Part shown: positions 47,908-55,722 of the stretch, piece after piece
Layout of the letters: every line of letters starts with the position of its first letter
How positions within the stretch are numbered: position 1 is the first letter of the stretch
NCBI RefSeq assembly: GCF_000369405.1
Contig: NZ_KB849999.1
Coordinates: forward strand, 602,054 to 666,053
Direction of reading: 5' to 3'
DNA: 64,000 bases
DNA from: Acinetobacter sp. ANC 3929
GTDB lineage: Bacteria > Pseudomonadota > Gammaproteobacteria > Pseudomonadales > Moraxellaceae
Made by a program: the position numbers and the translations under genes
The notes under the pieces: generated by a model
Seen by the model: only the letters and a program-made list of their open reading frames with translations
Database searches by the model: none
Told to the model about the DNA's origin: nothing

Positions 47908-49251
47908 TCAAGATCCATGTTCCAATTGCATACTGGCACTAAATGCTTTGCAACCCTTTTTCAGTAAGAAGAATGCCAAGACACATGAGATTGAACCGAC
48001 AATCGAGAGTGACATACCGACCATGAGTGGATTCTCAAAAATCTTATCGGTAATTAATGCCACCAAAGTAGTACCAATTCCAACGGCAACCAGATTGCTA
48101 ATCAACAAAAAGATCGCTGAAATTTGTGCACGCAATTGATTCGGTGCCAACATTTGCATTGCAGTGGTTGAAATTGGCATCGGAAAAGAAGCAAAAAACA
48201 TGGCAGGAACCAGAAATACCACTGAAAGCCATAATTCATTCACTTGGGTAAAGATCATAATTGGTAGAATAAGACCAACAATACCAATGACACCCGTAAT
48301 CATCGGTGCATCCTTACGTCCTTTTTGAATAAACCAGTCATTGAGCCAACCTGCACAAAGTACACCGAGAATATTTGCAACCAGTAACACTGTCCCAAGC
48401 ATATAGCCTGCTTCAGTTGGGGTTAAACCATACTTACGCATATAAAATGCGGGTGTCCAACTGATCAGACAATACAATGCCATTGCATAGAAGGTAAAAC
48501 CCAAATAATGACAACGAAAAGTCTGACTATGCTTTTTGATAAATCTGAAAGCATCTTTTATGCTGGTTTTTTCAACTTGCCCCTGTGCATCTAGACGCTG
48601 ACCTTTACGTTGTGGCTCTCTTACGGTAAGTAAAACCAGTAATCCAATAAATACGCCTGGTAAACCTACAATAATAAATGCTGCCTGCCATGCCTTTAAT
48701 GCACCAAAGACAGGAAATACGATAGCATCCATATTTTTAAGTAAACCAATGACATAACCACCGACTAAAAAGGCAATTCCGCCACCGACAAAGGAACCAA
48801 TCGAATAAACGGCAACAGCACGCCCTAATTTATCCTTACTGAACATATCGCTAAACATTGAATATGCGGCTGGTGAAAGAGCCGCTTCTCCGACACCGAC
48901 GCCCATACGACTCAAGAACAGTTGGATAAAGTTCTTACTCAAACCACAAAATGCAGTTGCGATACTCCAAAACACCACACCGACTGCAATAATTTTTGGA
49001 CGAGAAAAGCGATCCGCCAAGTATGCCAAGGGCAGTCCCATAAAGGCATAGAACAGAGAAAAGGCTAAACCATGTAATAAACTGAATTGTGTATCTGAAA
49101 TGCCGAGATCGGCCTTAATTGGCTCAATCATGAGTGCAAGTATTTGCCGATCAATAAATGAGAAAATATAGGCCAACATACATAGCAGGACTACATACCA
49201 AGCATATATATTTGATTGAGCACGTGCTGGCTCAGTTGAATGAGTATCCAT
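47908..49251 (-). CDS. MFS transporter, spinster-like
   Basis: A 447-residue inner-membrane protein with 12 predicted helices. ATG at 49251 has AAGGAAG just upstream; the ATG at 49275 has none. FSFIDRQILALMIEPIKADLG and RMGVGVGEAALSPAAYSMFSDMF are typical of the spinster-like branch, many bacterial members of which sit in catabolic clusters for aromatic or amine compounds. It is the first gene of the block MFS-AraC-opine dehydrogenase-3HCDH, all on the minus strand, with a 379-base upstream region. It likely imports the substrate of that block. Confidence 0.82.
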   Translation of the reverse strand: MDTHSTEPARAQSNIYAWYVVLLCMLAYIFSFIDRQILALMIEPIKADLGISDTQFSLLHGLAFSLFYAFMGLPLAYLADRFSRPKIIAVGVVFWSIATAFCGLSKNFIQLFLSRMGVGVGEAALSPAAYSMFSDMFSKDKLGRAVAVYSIGSFVGGGIAFLVGGYVIGLLKNMDAIVFPVFGALKAWQAAFIIVGLPGVFIGLLVLLTVREPQRKGQRLDAQGQVEKTSIKDAFRFIKKHSQTFRCHYLGFTFYAMALYCLISWTPAFYMRKYGLTPTEAGYMLGTVLLVANILGVLCAGWLNDWFIQKGRKDAPMITGVIGIVGLILPIMIFTQVNELWLSVVFLVPAMFFASFPMPISTTAMQMLAPNQLRAQISAIFLLISNLVAVGIGTTLVALITDKIFENPLMVGMSLSIVGSISCVLAFFLLKKGCKAFSASMQLEHGS

Positions 49252-49629
49252 GTTTCTTCCTTGTGTCCATGCCATTTTTCTAATGTCTTCTTATTACAAG
49301 ATGAAATGATCAGAACACAGCTCCTTTTCTAATCCATCCTGAATAAGGTAAATCATCCCTCTCTATATTTATTATTTTTACATGGAATTTTCCACAATAT
49401 TTCAGGTATAAAGTTATACCTTTTTTGCGATCTTTACGACTTAAAAATTTGGATAAATGACCAACAAGCTCATTTTAATAGTTTAAATAACTGATATGAT
49501 AAATTTTTTAAAATATTAGATCAAAATTTTCTAAGTTAGCTAAAATAAAAACTGATAAATTTATTTTAAAATTATATTGAATTTTACATTTATTTTTGTT
49601 TTAAAATAAAGCGAGATAATTAGTTTTCA
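49252..49629. other. Divergent intergenic region with a palindrome
   Basis: About 380 AT-rich bases between the MFS gene and a SnoaL-like gene. A perfect inverted repeat AGGTATA-AAGT-TATACCT (49404-49421) followed by six T could be an operator or a small terminator. No open frame is convincing. It must hold promoters for both genes. Confidence 0.4.
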
Positions 49630-50034
49630 ATGGAAAAGGATATGGCACTTATCAAAGAGCAGGCAATCGAAAGCATTCATACTATGCATGTTTTGATTGA
49701 GAAAATTTTTAATGGAAAACACGCTGAACAAGACCTTCCCCTTCTGATTGATTATTTTGCTGATCATTTTGAGATGGTCGGTGCTGCGGGCAAACGTTTT
49801 TCACTTGAAGACGTCAAAGGATTGTTTACTAATAATCAAGGAAAAATGCCTGATATCCAAATTGAAATCTATGACGAACAAGTCTTAATGCAAAAAGAAG
49901 ATGCAATTGTTTTGACCTATACGGAAAAACATACCAAAGAATCAGGTATCTTAATTCGACGTTCATGCGCTTTGATTGAAGAAATTAATGGCAAAATGGT
50001 CTGGAGCTATTTGCAAGAAACATTCCTAGCTTAA
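49630..50034 (+). CDS. SnoaL/NTF2-like protein
   Basis: A 134-residue small protein with the alpha+beta layout of the SnoaL/NTF2-like fold: an N-terminal helix, LLIDYFADHFEMVGAAG, a charged middle, EDAIVLTYTEKHT and a late GKMVWSYLQETFL strand. Two start codons are possible (49630, or 49642 with GGA directly before it, too close for a good ribosome site). It stands alone, divergent from the MFS gene. Members may be enzymes or binding proteins; the function is unknown. Confidence 0.65.
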   Translation: MEKDMALIKEQAIESIHTMHVLIEKIFNGKHAEQDLPLLIDYFADHFEMVGAAGKRFSLEDVKGLFTNNQGKMPDIQIEIYDEQVLMQKEDAIVLTYTEKHTKESGILIRRSCALIEEINGKMVWSYLQETFLA

Positions 50035-50041
50035 ATAAAAG

Positions 50042-50079
50042 TATGTAAAAACTCTTTTGTAAGCAAGAGTTTTTACATA
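50042..50079. terminator. Strong hairpin after the SnoaL-like gene
   Basis: A perfect 15-base stem TATGTAAAAACTCTT/AAGAGTTTTTACATA with an 8-base loop. The stem contains T5 on the 3' side. It lies 8 bases past the stop codon and probably ends transcription from either side. Confidence 0.75.
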
Positions 50080-50184
50080 TCAAACATCGTTCAAATCAAC
50101 GATAACAATACGCCCATCCTCTGGTTTTCTATCCATTTCAAGCCAACCAGAAAATCTCAAATCAGGCGGGTAGCAAAAGCCTCT
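50080..50184 (-). pseudogene. Possible gene fragment, unidentified
   Basis: A 34-residue minus-strand reading without a start that looks protein-like: YPPDLRFSGWLEMDRKPEDG followed by RIVIVDLNDV and a stop placed directly against the hairpin at 50042. The upstream frame is closed by stops. It may be the end of a decayed gene. No family is assigned, and chance is not excluded. The remaining bases to 50374 show nothing that I can identify. Confidence 0.25.
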
Positions 50185-50407
50185 CTACTCTGAATCTCCT
50201 CATTTCGATGTCTGGATAATTATTAAAGTACAAGTATTTACATGAACGATAAATATTTATGGCATTGTTCAGCTAAAATCAGAGCCAATAAGTGGGGTCT
50301 CTCACGTTGCTGAGTAGATGACATATCTTCGTGCTCAACGTGGTTAAACATGCTTCTGATTCAGCAAAATAAATTTGCTCCTCAATAAACAAAGACAGGA
50401 TAGTTTT

Positions 50408-50767
50408 ATGGACAAACCTATACTATGCCCTAAATGCGGTTCTACAGAAATTGAAACACGCAATCATGACAAGTTACTCAGAACCACAGGTGGTGTTTTA
50501 CTGATGGCGGCTGGAACAACTGCGGGGACAGTCGGTGGTGCAGCAAGCGGGGCTTCTGTTGGTGCAGCAATTGGGACTGTGGCTGGGCCTCTCGGTGTCA
50601 TTGTCGGTGGAACGGTAGGCACTTTTGTTGGTGCAATCAGTGCAGGCGTTACAGGTGGCGTCATTGGTAATATTTTTGGAAAAAAAGCAGGCGTAATGGT
50701 CGATAAAAATATTTTTCAGGATTACCGCTGCTTAAAGTGCAAATATCGTTTTAAACAAAAGAAATAA
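50408..50767 (+). CDS. Glycine-zipper protein between two zinc-ribbon halves
   Basis: A 119-residue protein. ATG at 50408 with AGGAT 8 bases upstream is used. The first CxxC pair is Cys7/Cys10 (ILCPKCGSTEI) and the second Cys108/Cys111 (YRCLKCKYRFK), together a split zinc ribbon. The middle (about 25-95) is a hydrophobic, extremely glycine-rich stretch, for example GGAASGASVGAAIGTVAGP, that could form a membrane hairpin with both zinc halves on the cytoplasmic side. It stands alone with no clear operon. Function unknown. Confidence 0.75.
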   Translation: MDKPILCPKCGSTEIETRNHDKLLRTTGGVLLMAAGTTAGTVGGAASGASVGAAIGTVAGPLGVIVGGTVGTFVGAISAGVTGGVIGNIFGKKAGVMVDKNIFQDYRCLKCKYRFKQKK

Positions 50768-51168
50768 GACGTCATTGAATTCAAATCAATGTGGGGAACA
50801 GATTTTAAGTCAGTTCTCCAAACACCTCTCGTTAGCTCCCGATCTGAATAAATAATACCCCTCCCTCCCTATTCGATAAGCCCGATCAGTCGTTTTTACA
50901 ACGTCTACTTTTTACCCAAATCGTTGATCGGTATTTTTTAAATAAAAAAAATCTCAAACTCTTGGGGAAGAGAATGAGATTACGATAATAGACATTCCAC
51001 AGAGAAGCTCATCGCGAATACGATATTTATATCACACAAGTATCTTATAATTAGATATTTGTCACATAATAAATACATAACTGTCTATCTAAACATTCCA
51101 ACAGAGAGACAAAAAATTTTAACGTTAATTCAATAAGTTTAAATATTGGTGATGATTAAGCCTCCTGC
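50768..51168. other. Geneless region downstream of the sorbosone-dehydrogenase-like gene
   Basis: Four hundred bases without a convincing gene. The main element is the minus-strand terminator at 50944-50981. Between it and the gene end at 51169 are about 190 bases, unusually long for a 3' untranslated region, which might also be an independent short transcript. Nothing else was recognised. Confidence 0.4.
50944..50981 (-). terminator. Rho-independent terminator, minus strand
   Basis: AATCTCA..CTCTT pairs with AAGAG..TGAGATT around CCCC, with two internal mismatches; eight T follow on the minus strand. Confidence 0.85.
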
Positions 51169-52515
51169 TTACTCTCGCATTGGCGTTTCATAAGTGGTTT
51201 GAGCGACAGGTGATACGCGCCAAATCACATCACCCACATCGTCAGCCACTAAAAGTGCACCTGAAAAATCAATCGCAACACCGACAGGTCTTCCAAATGC
51301 CTCACCTTTGTCACTTAAAAAGCCAGTCAATACATCTTGTGGTGGTCCAGAGGGTTGACCACTTCTAAACGGAACAAAAATCACTTTATAACCACTATGT
51401 GGTTTACGGTTCCATGAGCCGTGCTGTCCAATGAAGGCCCCACCACGATACTGTGGCATCAATTCAGTCGCATAAAATGCTAAACCTAAAGATGCGGTAT
51501 GATTGCCCAATGCATAGTCGGGTTTAATCGCACGCTTGACCATTTCAGGTTGTTGTGGTTTTACTCGAGTGTCCACGTGCTGACCGTAATAGCTATAGGG
51601 CCAGCCATAAAATGCCCCTTCTTTGACTGAGGTCATATAATCAGGAACCAAATCATTACCCAGTTCATCACGTTCATTCACCACGGCCCATAATTGACCG
51701 CCCTGCGGCTGCCATCCCATCCCATTCGGATTACGTAGTCCAGTTGCAAATGGTTTCGCTTTACCTGTAGCGATATCAAACTCTAAAATTTGAGCTCGAC
51801 CTTGCTCTTGCTCAATGCCATTTTCAGCCACGTTGCTGTTCGAACCAACCGAAATATACAACTTCGTGCCTGCTGGGTTAGCAATCACATTTTTGGTCCA
51901 ATGATGATTGAGTTTTCCTGCGGGTAAATCCAAGACCTTGGTACCAGGTGCAGTAATTTTTGTTGCACCCTCCTGATAAGGAAAACGCATCAGTGCATCG
52001 GTATTGGCGACATAAAGTGTTTCTCCGACCAAGGTTATACCGAACGGAGAATTTAGGTTTTCGAGAAAAATTGTATTTTTATCGGCAATACCATCACCAT
52101 TGATATCACGAAGCAAACGAATACGATTCGCGCTGGGAAATGAAGACCCCGCACGCTGCATCACCATTTTTGCGATTTTTCCGCGAATCCCTTTACTATC
52201 ATCAGGTTTAACTGGCGCATCCGTTTCAGCCACCAAGACATCTCCATTGGGTAAGACATAGAGCCATCTTGGATGATCTAGTCCTTGAGCATATGCCTGA
52301 ACTTTTAAACCTTCTGCTGGCCTAGGCATCACCCCTTTCGGCCAGCCTTTGGCAGGAGCAATATTGACTGTAGGCACTAAACTGGTTTGAGGTTTTGGTA
52401 ATACGGGTTGTGAACCATAACTTGCTGTACTTGGCTCCTGAGATGATGCGGTACACCCCGAGAAAATCAACACAAGACTTGAAGCTAAAACAGAATGGAT
52501 AAACCGAGTCAACAT
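51169..52515 (-). CDS. PQQ-type sorbosone/sugar dehydrogenase, lipoprotein
   Basis: A 448-residue lipoprotein with a signal and lipobox FSGC at Cys21. The rest is a six-bladed beta-propeller of the L-sorbosone/soluble glucose dehydrogenase group: [69 protein letters not shown], and [12 protein letters not shown] near the active-site region. It would oxidise an aldose or aldehyde in the periplasm with PQQ. Acinetobacter makes PQQ and has several such enzymes. It stands alone with its own terminator. The natural substrate is unknown; a non-enzymatic role is also possible. Confidence 0.82.
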   Translation of the reverse strand: MLTRFIHSVLASSLVLIFSGCTASSQEPSTASYGSQPVLPKPQTSLVPTVNIAPAKGWPKGVMPRPAEGLKVQAYAQGLDHPRWLYVLPNGDVLVAETDAPVKPDDSKGIRGKIAKMVMQRAGSSFPSANRIRLLRDINGDGIADKNTIFLENLNSPFGITLVGETLYVANTDALMRFPYQEGATKITAPGTKVLDLPAGKLNHHWTKNVIANPAGTKLYISVGSNSNVAENGIEQEQGRAQILEFDIATGKAKPFATGLRNPNGMGWQPQGGQLWAVVNERDELGNDLVPDYMTSVKEGAFYGWPYSYYGQHVDTRVKPQQPEMVKRAIKPDYALGNHTASLGLAFYATELMPQYRGGAFIGQHGSWNRKPHSGYKVIFVPFRSGQPSGPPQDVLTGFLSDKGEAFGRPVGVAIDFSGALLVADDVGDVIWRVSPVAQTTYETPMRE

Positions 52516-52689
52516 GATGGATCTCCTTTTATTTTTCTCACTACCACAAGGATAATTCGATGTATGATTGAGAAATAGTTGATTTGCTTAACACAGTGTC
52601 ACTCATGTAAAGCAATCATTTTAAAATGCGCTTGCTCAAGCCCCTATTGCCCCATTCGCCTATAGCCTGTAAAGGAAAACAGCATCAAT

Positions 52690-53214
52690 ATTATTTTAAG
52701 GCCACTGCAATATTCAGAAATTGATCTTATCTGGCAACAGATTAGTCGGCGTGAGCTGATTACCCAAAACTATGTCAAGCAATCCTTGCAACTAGAGGAC
52801 TGCTTCTATGACGTACAGCAATGGGATGATGACCATCTACAGCATGATCCGCCAAAATTAAAACAGCTTTATCTACAACAGGCTGAGATGATTGGCGCGT
52901 TCAATCCAAAGGGAACATTGCTTGGCGTATCCGTCGTGTCCAATCAATTGATTCAGGATTATCCTGAGGCTAAACTTTTACAGTACTTTTATGTCGATGC
53001 CGATCATCAAGGGCAAGGAATCGGTGCATTGTTAATGCAAAGCGCAACACATTCTGCACATAAGCTCGGCGCTAAACATCTTTATATTTCAGCCACACCG
53101 AGCAAAAAAACTGTCGATTTTTACATGAAGCATGGTGCTAAACTACTCGATCATCCAGACCCACAATTGTGGCAGTTAGAACCTGAAGATATTCATCTGC
53201 TGTGTGAAGTGTAA
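52690..53214 (+). CDS. GNAT acetyltransferase with non-standard start
   Basis: A GNAT-family acetyltransferase. The acetyl-CoA loop is LLQYFYVDADHQGQGIGALL, followed by the late HLYISATPSKKTVDFYMKHG. The frame has no ATG, GTG or TTG in its N-terminal 30 codons; the first usual start would be TTG at 52786. However, upstream codons read ILRPLQYSEIDLIWQQISRR, which looks like the normal N-terminus of such enzymes. A start at ATT 52690, with AAGGA 13 bases before it, is therefore proposed (174 residues). It could also be an ATG lost by mutation. Confidence 0.65.
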   Translation: MILRPLQYSEIDLIWQQISRRELITQNYVKQSLQLEDCFYDVQQWDDDHLQHDPPKLKQLYLQQAEMIGAFNPKGTLLGVSVVSNQLIQDYPEAKLLQYFYVDADHQGQGIGALLMQSATHSAHKLGAKHLYISATPSKKTVDFYMKHGAKLLDHPDPQLWQLEPEDIHLLCEV

Positions 53215-53266
53215 TCGCCAAAGCGTCGATCATAGAGATATGGATTGATCGACGCTGGTCATTTAC

Positions 53267-54298
53267 TCAGGTCTTTAACGCTCGTGCCTCAGCAATATTA
53301 TGCTGCTCAACCAAAGTACGAATGGTATATTCATGATTGGTTTTCTGGTCACAAGCAAATTCACATTTTTGATCCAACGGCAACGCACTACCGCCAAGCA
53401 ATGGACAACCAGCAAACAGCTCCGCTACCCAATCAACAAAGACTCTGACTTTGTGTGATAAATGCCGACTCTGTAAATAAACCACCGAAATTGGCATCGG
53501 TGCAGGTGTCCATTGAGGCAAGACTTCTTTTAGGGTCCCCGCCTCAAAATGGTTGGTCAACATATAGCGTGGGCCTTGAATCAGACCAAAGCCTTGCAAG
53601 GCCAAATCAATATAAGCGTCGCCATCATTAACAGACACATGTCCATTGACACTGACACTTTGGATTAAGTCATCCACTACAAAATCCCAGTCAAAATTAC
53701 GTCCTGTGCGGCTGGAAAAGAAATGAATGGCTTGGTGATTTTTTTGCAGATCATGAAGTGTTTTAGGTTCGCCATATTTTTCTAAGTAGCATGCGGATGC
53801 CGCTGTTGCACACTGAAAAGTTCCGATACGGCGCGCAATCAGACTCGAGTCCTGTAATTCTCCCACCCGAATTGCACAATCTACGGCTTCGCCCACCAAG
53901 TCCACAGGCCGATCATTCATCCCGATCACCAAATCAATATCGGGATAGCGGTTATGAAATTCTCTCAATCGAGGAATTAGAATCAAACGACCAATCGACA
54001 CAGGCACATCAATACGCAATCGTCCTCGTGGGCCTCGTTCTTCATCATGGAAAGATGCTTCAATATCTTCGACATCCGCCAAAATTCTAAGCGTACGGTC
54101 ATAGTACACTGCACCATCGGGTGTGAGGCTCAGTTTACGTGTGGTTCGATTCAATAAGCGAACTTGTAAATGTTTTTCTAAAGCCTGAATCGTGGTCGTG
54201 ACCGATGCGCGTGGTAGTCCAAGACTATCCGCAGCCAAACTAAAGCTGTTGGTTTCAACCACTTTATTAAAGACTTTCATTGCATGAAATAGATCCAC
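53267..54298 (-). CDS. adeL: LysR-type regulator AdeL
   Basis: A 343-residue LysR-type regulator. The GTG at 54298 is the start (GGGAG 7 bases upstream), giving (M)DLFHAMKVFNKVVETNSF as in AdeL; an ATG further upstream adds 14 unrelated residues. The recognition helix lies in LGLPRASVTTTIQALEKHL, and RLLNRTTRKLSLTPDGAVYY is the hinge. It is divergent from adeF and controls the AdeFGH pump; mutations in AdeL cause over-production in A. baumannii. The C-terminal end (LGGSALPLDQKCEFACDQ) is longer than in most LysR proteins, as in known AdeL. Confidence 0.92.
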   Translation of the reverse strand: MDLFHAMKVFNKVVETNSFSLAADSLGLPRASVTTTIQALEKHLQVRLLNRTTRKLSLTPDGAVYYDRTLRILADVEDIEASFHDEERGPRGRLRIDVPVSIGRLILIPRLREFHNRYPDIDLVIGMNDRPVDLVGEAVDCAIRVGELQDSSLIARRIGTFQCATAASACYLEKYGEPKTLHDLQKNHQAIHFFSSRTGRNFDWDFVVDDLIQSVSVNGHVSVNDGDAYIDLALQGFGLIQGPRYMLTNHFEAGTLKEVLPQWTPAPMPISVVYLQSRHLSHKVRVFVDWVAELFAGCPLLGGSALPLDQKCEFACDQKTNHEYTIRTLVEQHNIAEARALKT

Positions 54299-54352
54299 TG
54301 GCCCACTCCCATTGATGCATTTTTGGCTGTCACACATCAATTATTATAAAAA

Positions 54353-54390
54353 TACGAATAGTGTTATCAAATTTAGTATATTTATTCGTA
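54353..54390. promoter_or_regulatory. Inverted repeat in the adeL-adeF intergenic region
   Basis: Perfect 8-base arms TACGAATA (54353-54360) and TATTCGTA (54383-54390), with TTGACA starting two bases further (54392-54397) as a possible -35 element of adeF. A likely binding site of AdeL, by position. Confidence 0.55.
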
Positions 54391-54493
54391 ATTGACAAAC
54401 TTTTATGCTCCTTTCAATCCATAAACCTGTTTCTCCCATACAGACCAAAACAAAAAGTCTGAAAACAGGGATTCAAATAACCAGGAGCATCCC

Positions 54494-55717
54494 ATGTCAC
54501 TTTCTCGCAAACAGCTGACGCTGTCTGCTGTCATTATTGCCCTTTTAGCAACAGGTGGCAGTTTTATTCTCTTCCAAGAAAATGCAGATGCGAAAGCTAC
54601 TCCAACAGCAAGTTCTCCACCTGCCGCAACCGTAGATGTTGCCAGTGTACTCAGTAAAACCATTACTGACTGGCAAGAGTATTCGGGACGTCTCGAAGCA
54701 ATTGATCAAGTTGATGTTCGTCCCCAAGTTTCAGGCAAGCTCATTGCAGTCCACTTTAAAGATGGCAGTTTAGTGAATAAGGGCGACTTATTGTTCACCA
54801 TTGATCCACGTCCTTTTGAAGCAGAATTGAATCGAGCCAAAGCACAACTGGCTTCAGCACAAGCGCAAGTCACCTATAGCTCAGCAAACTTAGGCCGAAA
54901 CCAGCGTTTAATCCAAAGTAATGCGATTGCCCATCAAGAACTCGATCAAGCAGAAAATGAAGCGCGTTCAGCCAATGCCAACTTGCAGGCCGCCAAAGCT
55001 GCAGTCGAAACTGCCCAATTAAATCTGGAATACACCCGTATTACGGCCCCTGTCAGTGGGCGCATTTCCCGTGCCGAAGTTACGGTGGGTAACGTTGTTT
55101 CCGCAGGCAATGGCGCACAGGTGCTGACCAGTTTGGTTTCGGTGTCACGTCTGTATGCTTCTTTCGATGTCGATGAACAGACTTATTTAAGATACATCAG
55201 CAATCAACGCAATTCAGCCCAAGTTCCTGTCTATTTAGGTCTCGCGAATGAGTCTGGTTTTAGCCGTAAAGGTTATATCAGTTCGATCGACAATAATTTA
55301 AATACCACTTCAGGTACGATCCGTGTACGTGCGACGTTTGATAATCCCAAAGGCGTGATGCTCCCAGGACTCTATGCCCGTATTCGCTTGGGTGGTGGAC
55401 AACCTCGCGCAGCCATTCTGATTAGCCCAACGGCGATTGGTGTTGATCAGGACAAACGCTTTGTGGTCGTCGTCGATGCGAAAAACCAAACCGCTTATCG
55501 CGAAGTTAAATTGGGTGCTCAGCAAGATGGCTTGCAAATCATAAATAGCGGCCTACAAGTGGGTGACCGCATTGTTGTGAATGGTTTACAACGCATTCGA
55601 CCGGGTGATCCTGTCAAACCTCACCTCATTGCTATGCCAAATCCTCAAATCACTGCCGATAACACTGCACAACAACCTCAGCCTACAGATAAAACCTCAA
55701 CTTCGGCAAAAGGTTAA
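54494..55717 (+). CDS. adeF: RND efflux membrane-fusion protein AdeF
   Basis: A 407-residue periplasmic adaptor. MSLSRKQLTLSAVIIALLATGGSF is the N-terminal membrane anchor; the lipoyl halves lie around VRPQVSGKLIAVHFKDGSLV and NLEYTRITAPVSGRISRAEV, with a coiled-coil hairpin between them (about 115-180), then beta-barrel and membrane-proximal domains. The sequence agrees closely with AdeF of A. baumannii as I recall it. It links AdeG with AdeH. AGGAG stands 7 bases before the ATG; adeG begins 5 bases after the stop. Confidence 0.95.
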   Translation: MSLSRKQLTLSAVIIALLATGGSFILFQENADAKATPTASSPPAATVDVASVLSKTITDWQEYSGRLEAIDQVDVRPQVSGKLIAVHFKDGSLVNKGDLLFTIDPRPFEAELNRAKAQLASAQAQVTYSSANLGRNQRLIQSNAIAHQELDQAENEARSANANLQAAKAAVETAQLNLEYTRITAPVSGRISRAEVTVGNVVSAGNGAQVLTSLVSVSRLYASFDVDEQTYLRYISNQRNSAQVPVYLGLANESGFSRKGYISSIDNNLNTTSGTIRVRATFDNPKGVMLPGLYARIRLGGGQPRAAILISPTAIGVDQDKRFVVVVDAKNQTAYREVKLGAQQDGLQIINSGLQVGDRIVVNGLQRIRPGDPVKPHLIAMPNPQITADNTAQQPQPTDKTSTSAKG

Positions 55718-55722
55718 TCCTC

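Noticed and set aside
50241..50312. Small plus-strand frame of 23 codons in the 50 kb gap
   Set aside because: It has no Shine-Dalgarno sequence and no recognisable motif; chance is the simplest explanation.
50464..50664. Pro/Ala/Thr-rich minus-strand frame
   Set aside because: It is the antisense shadow of the glycine-zipper segment; its composition follows from the Gly/Ala/Val codons of the real gene.
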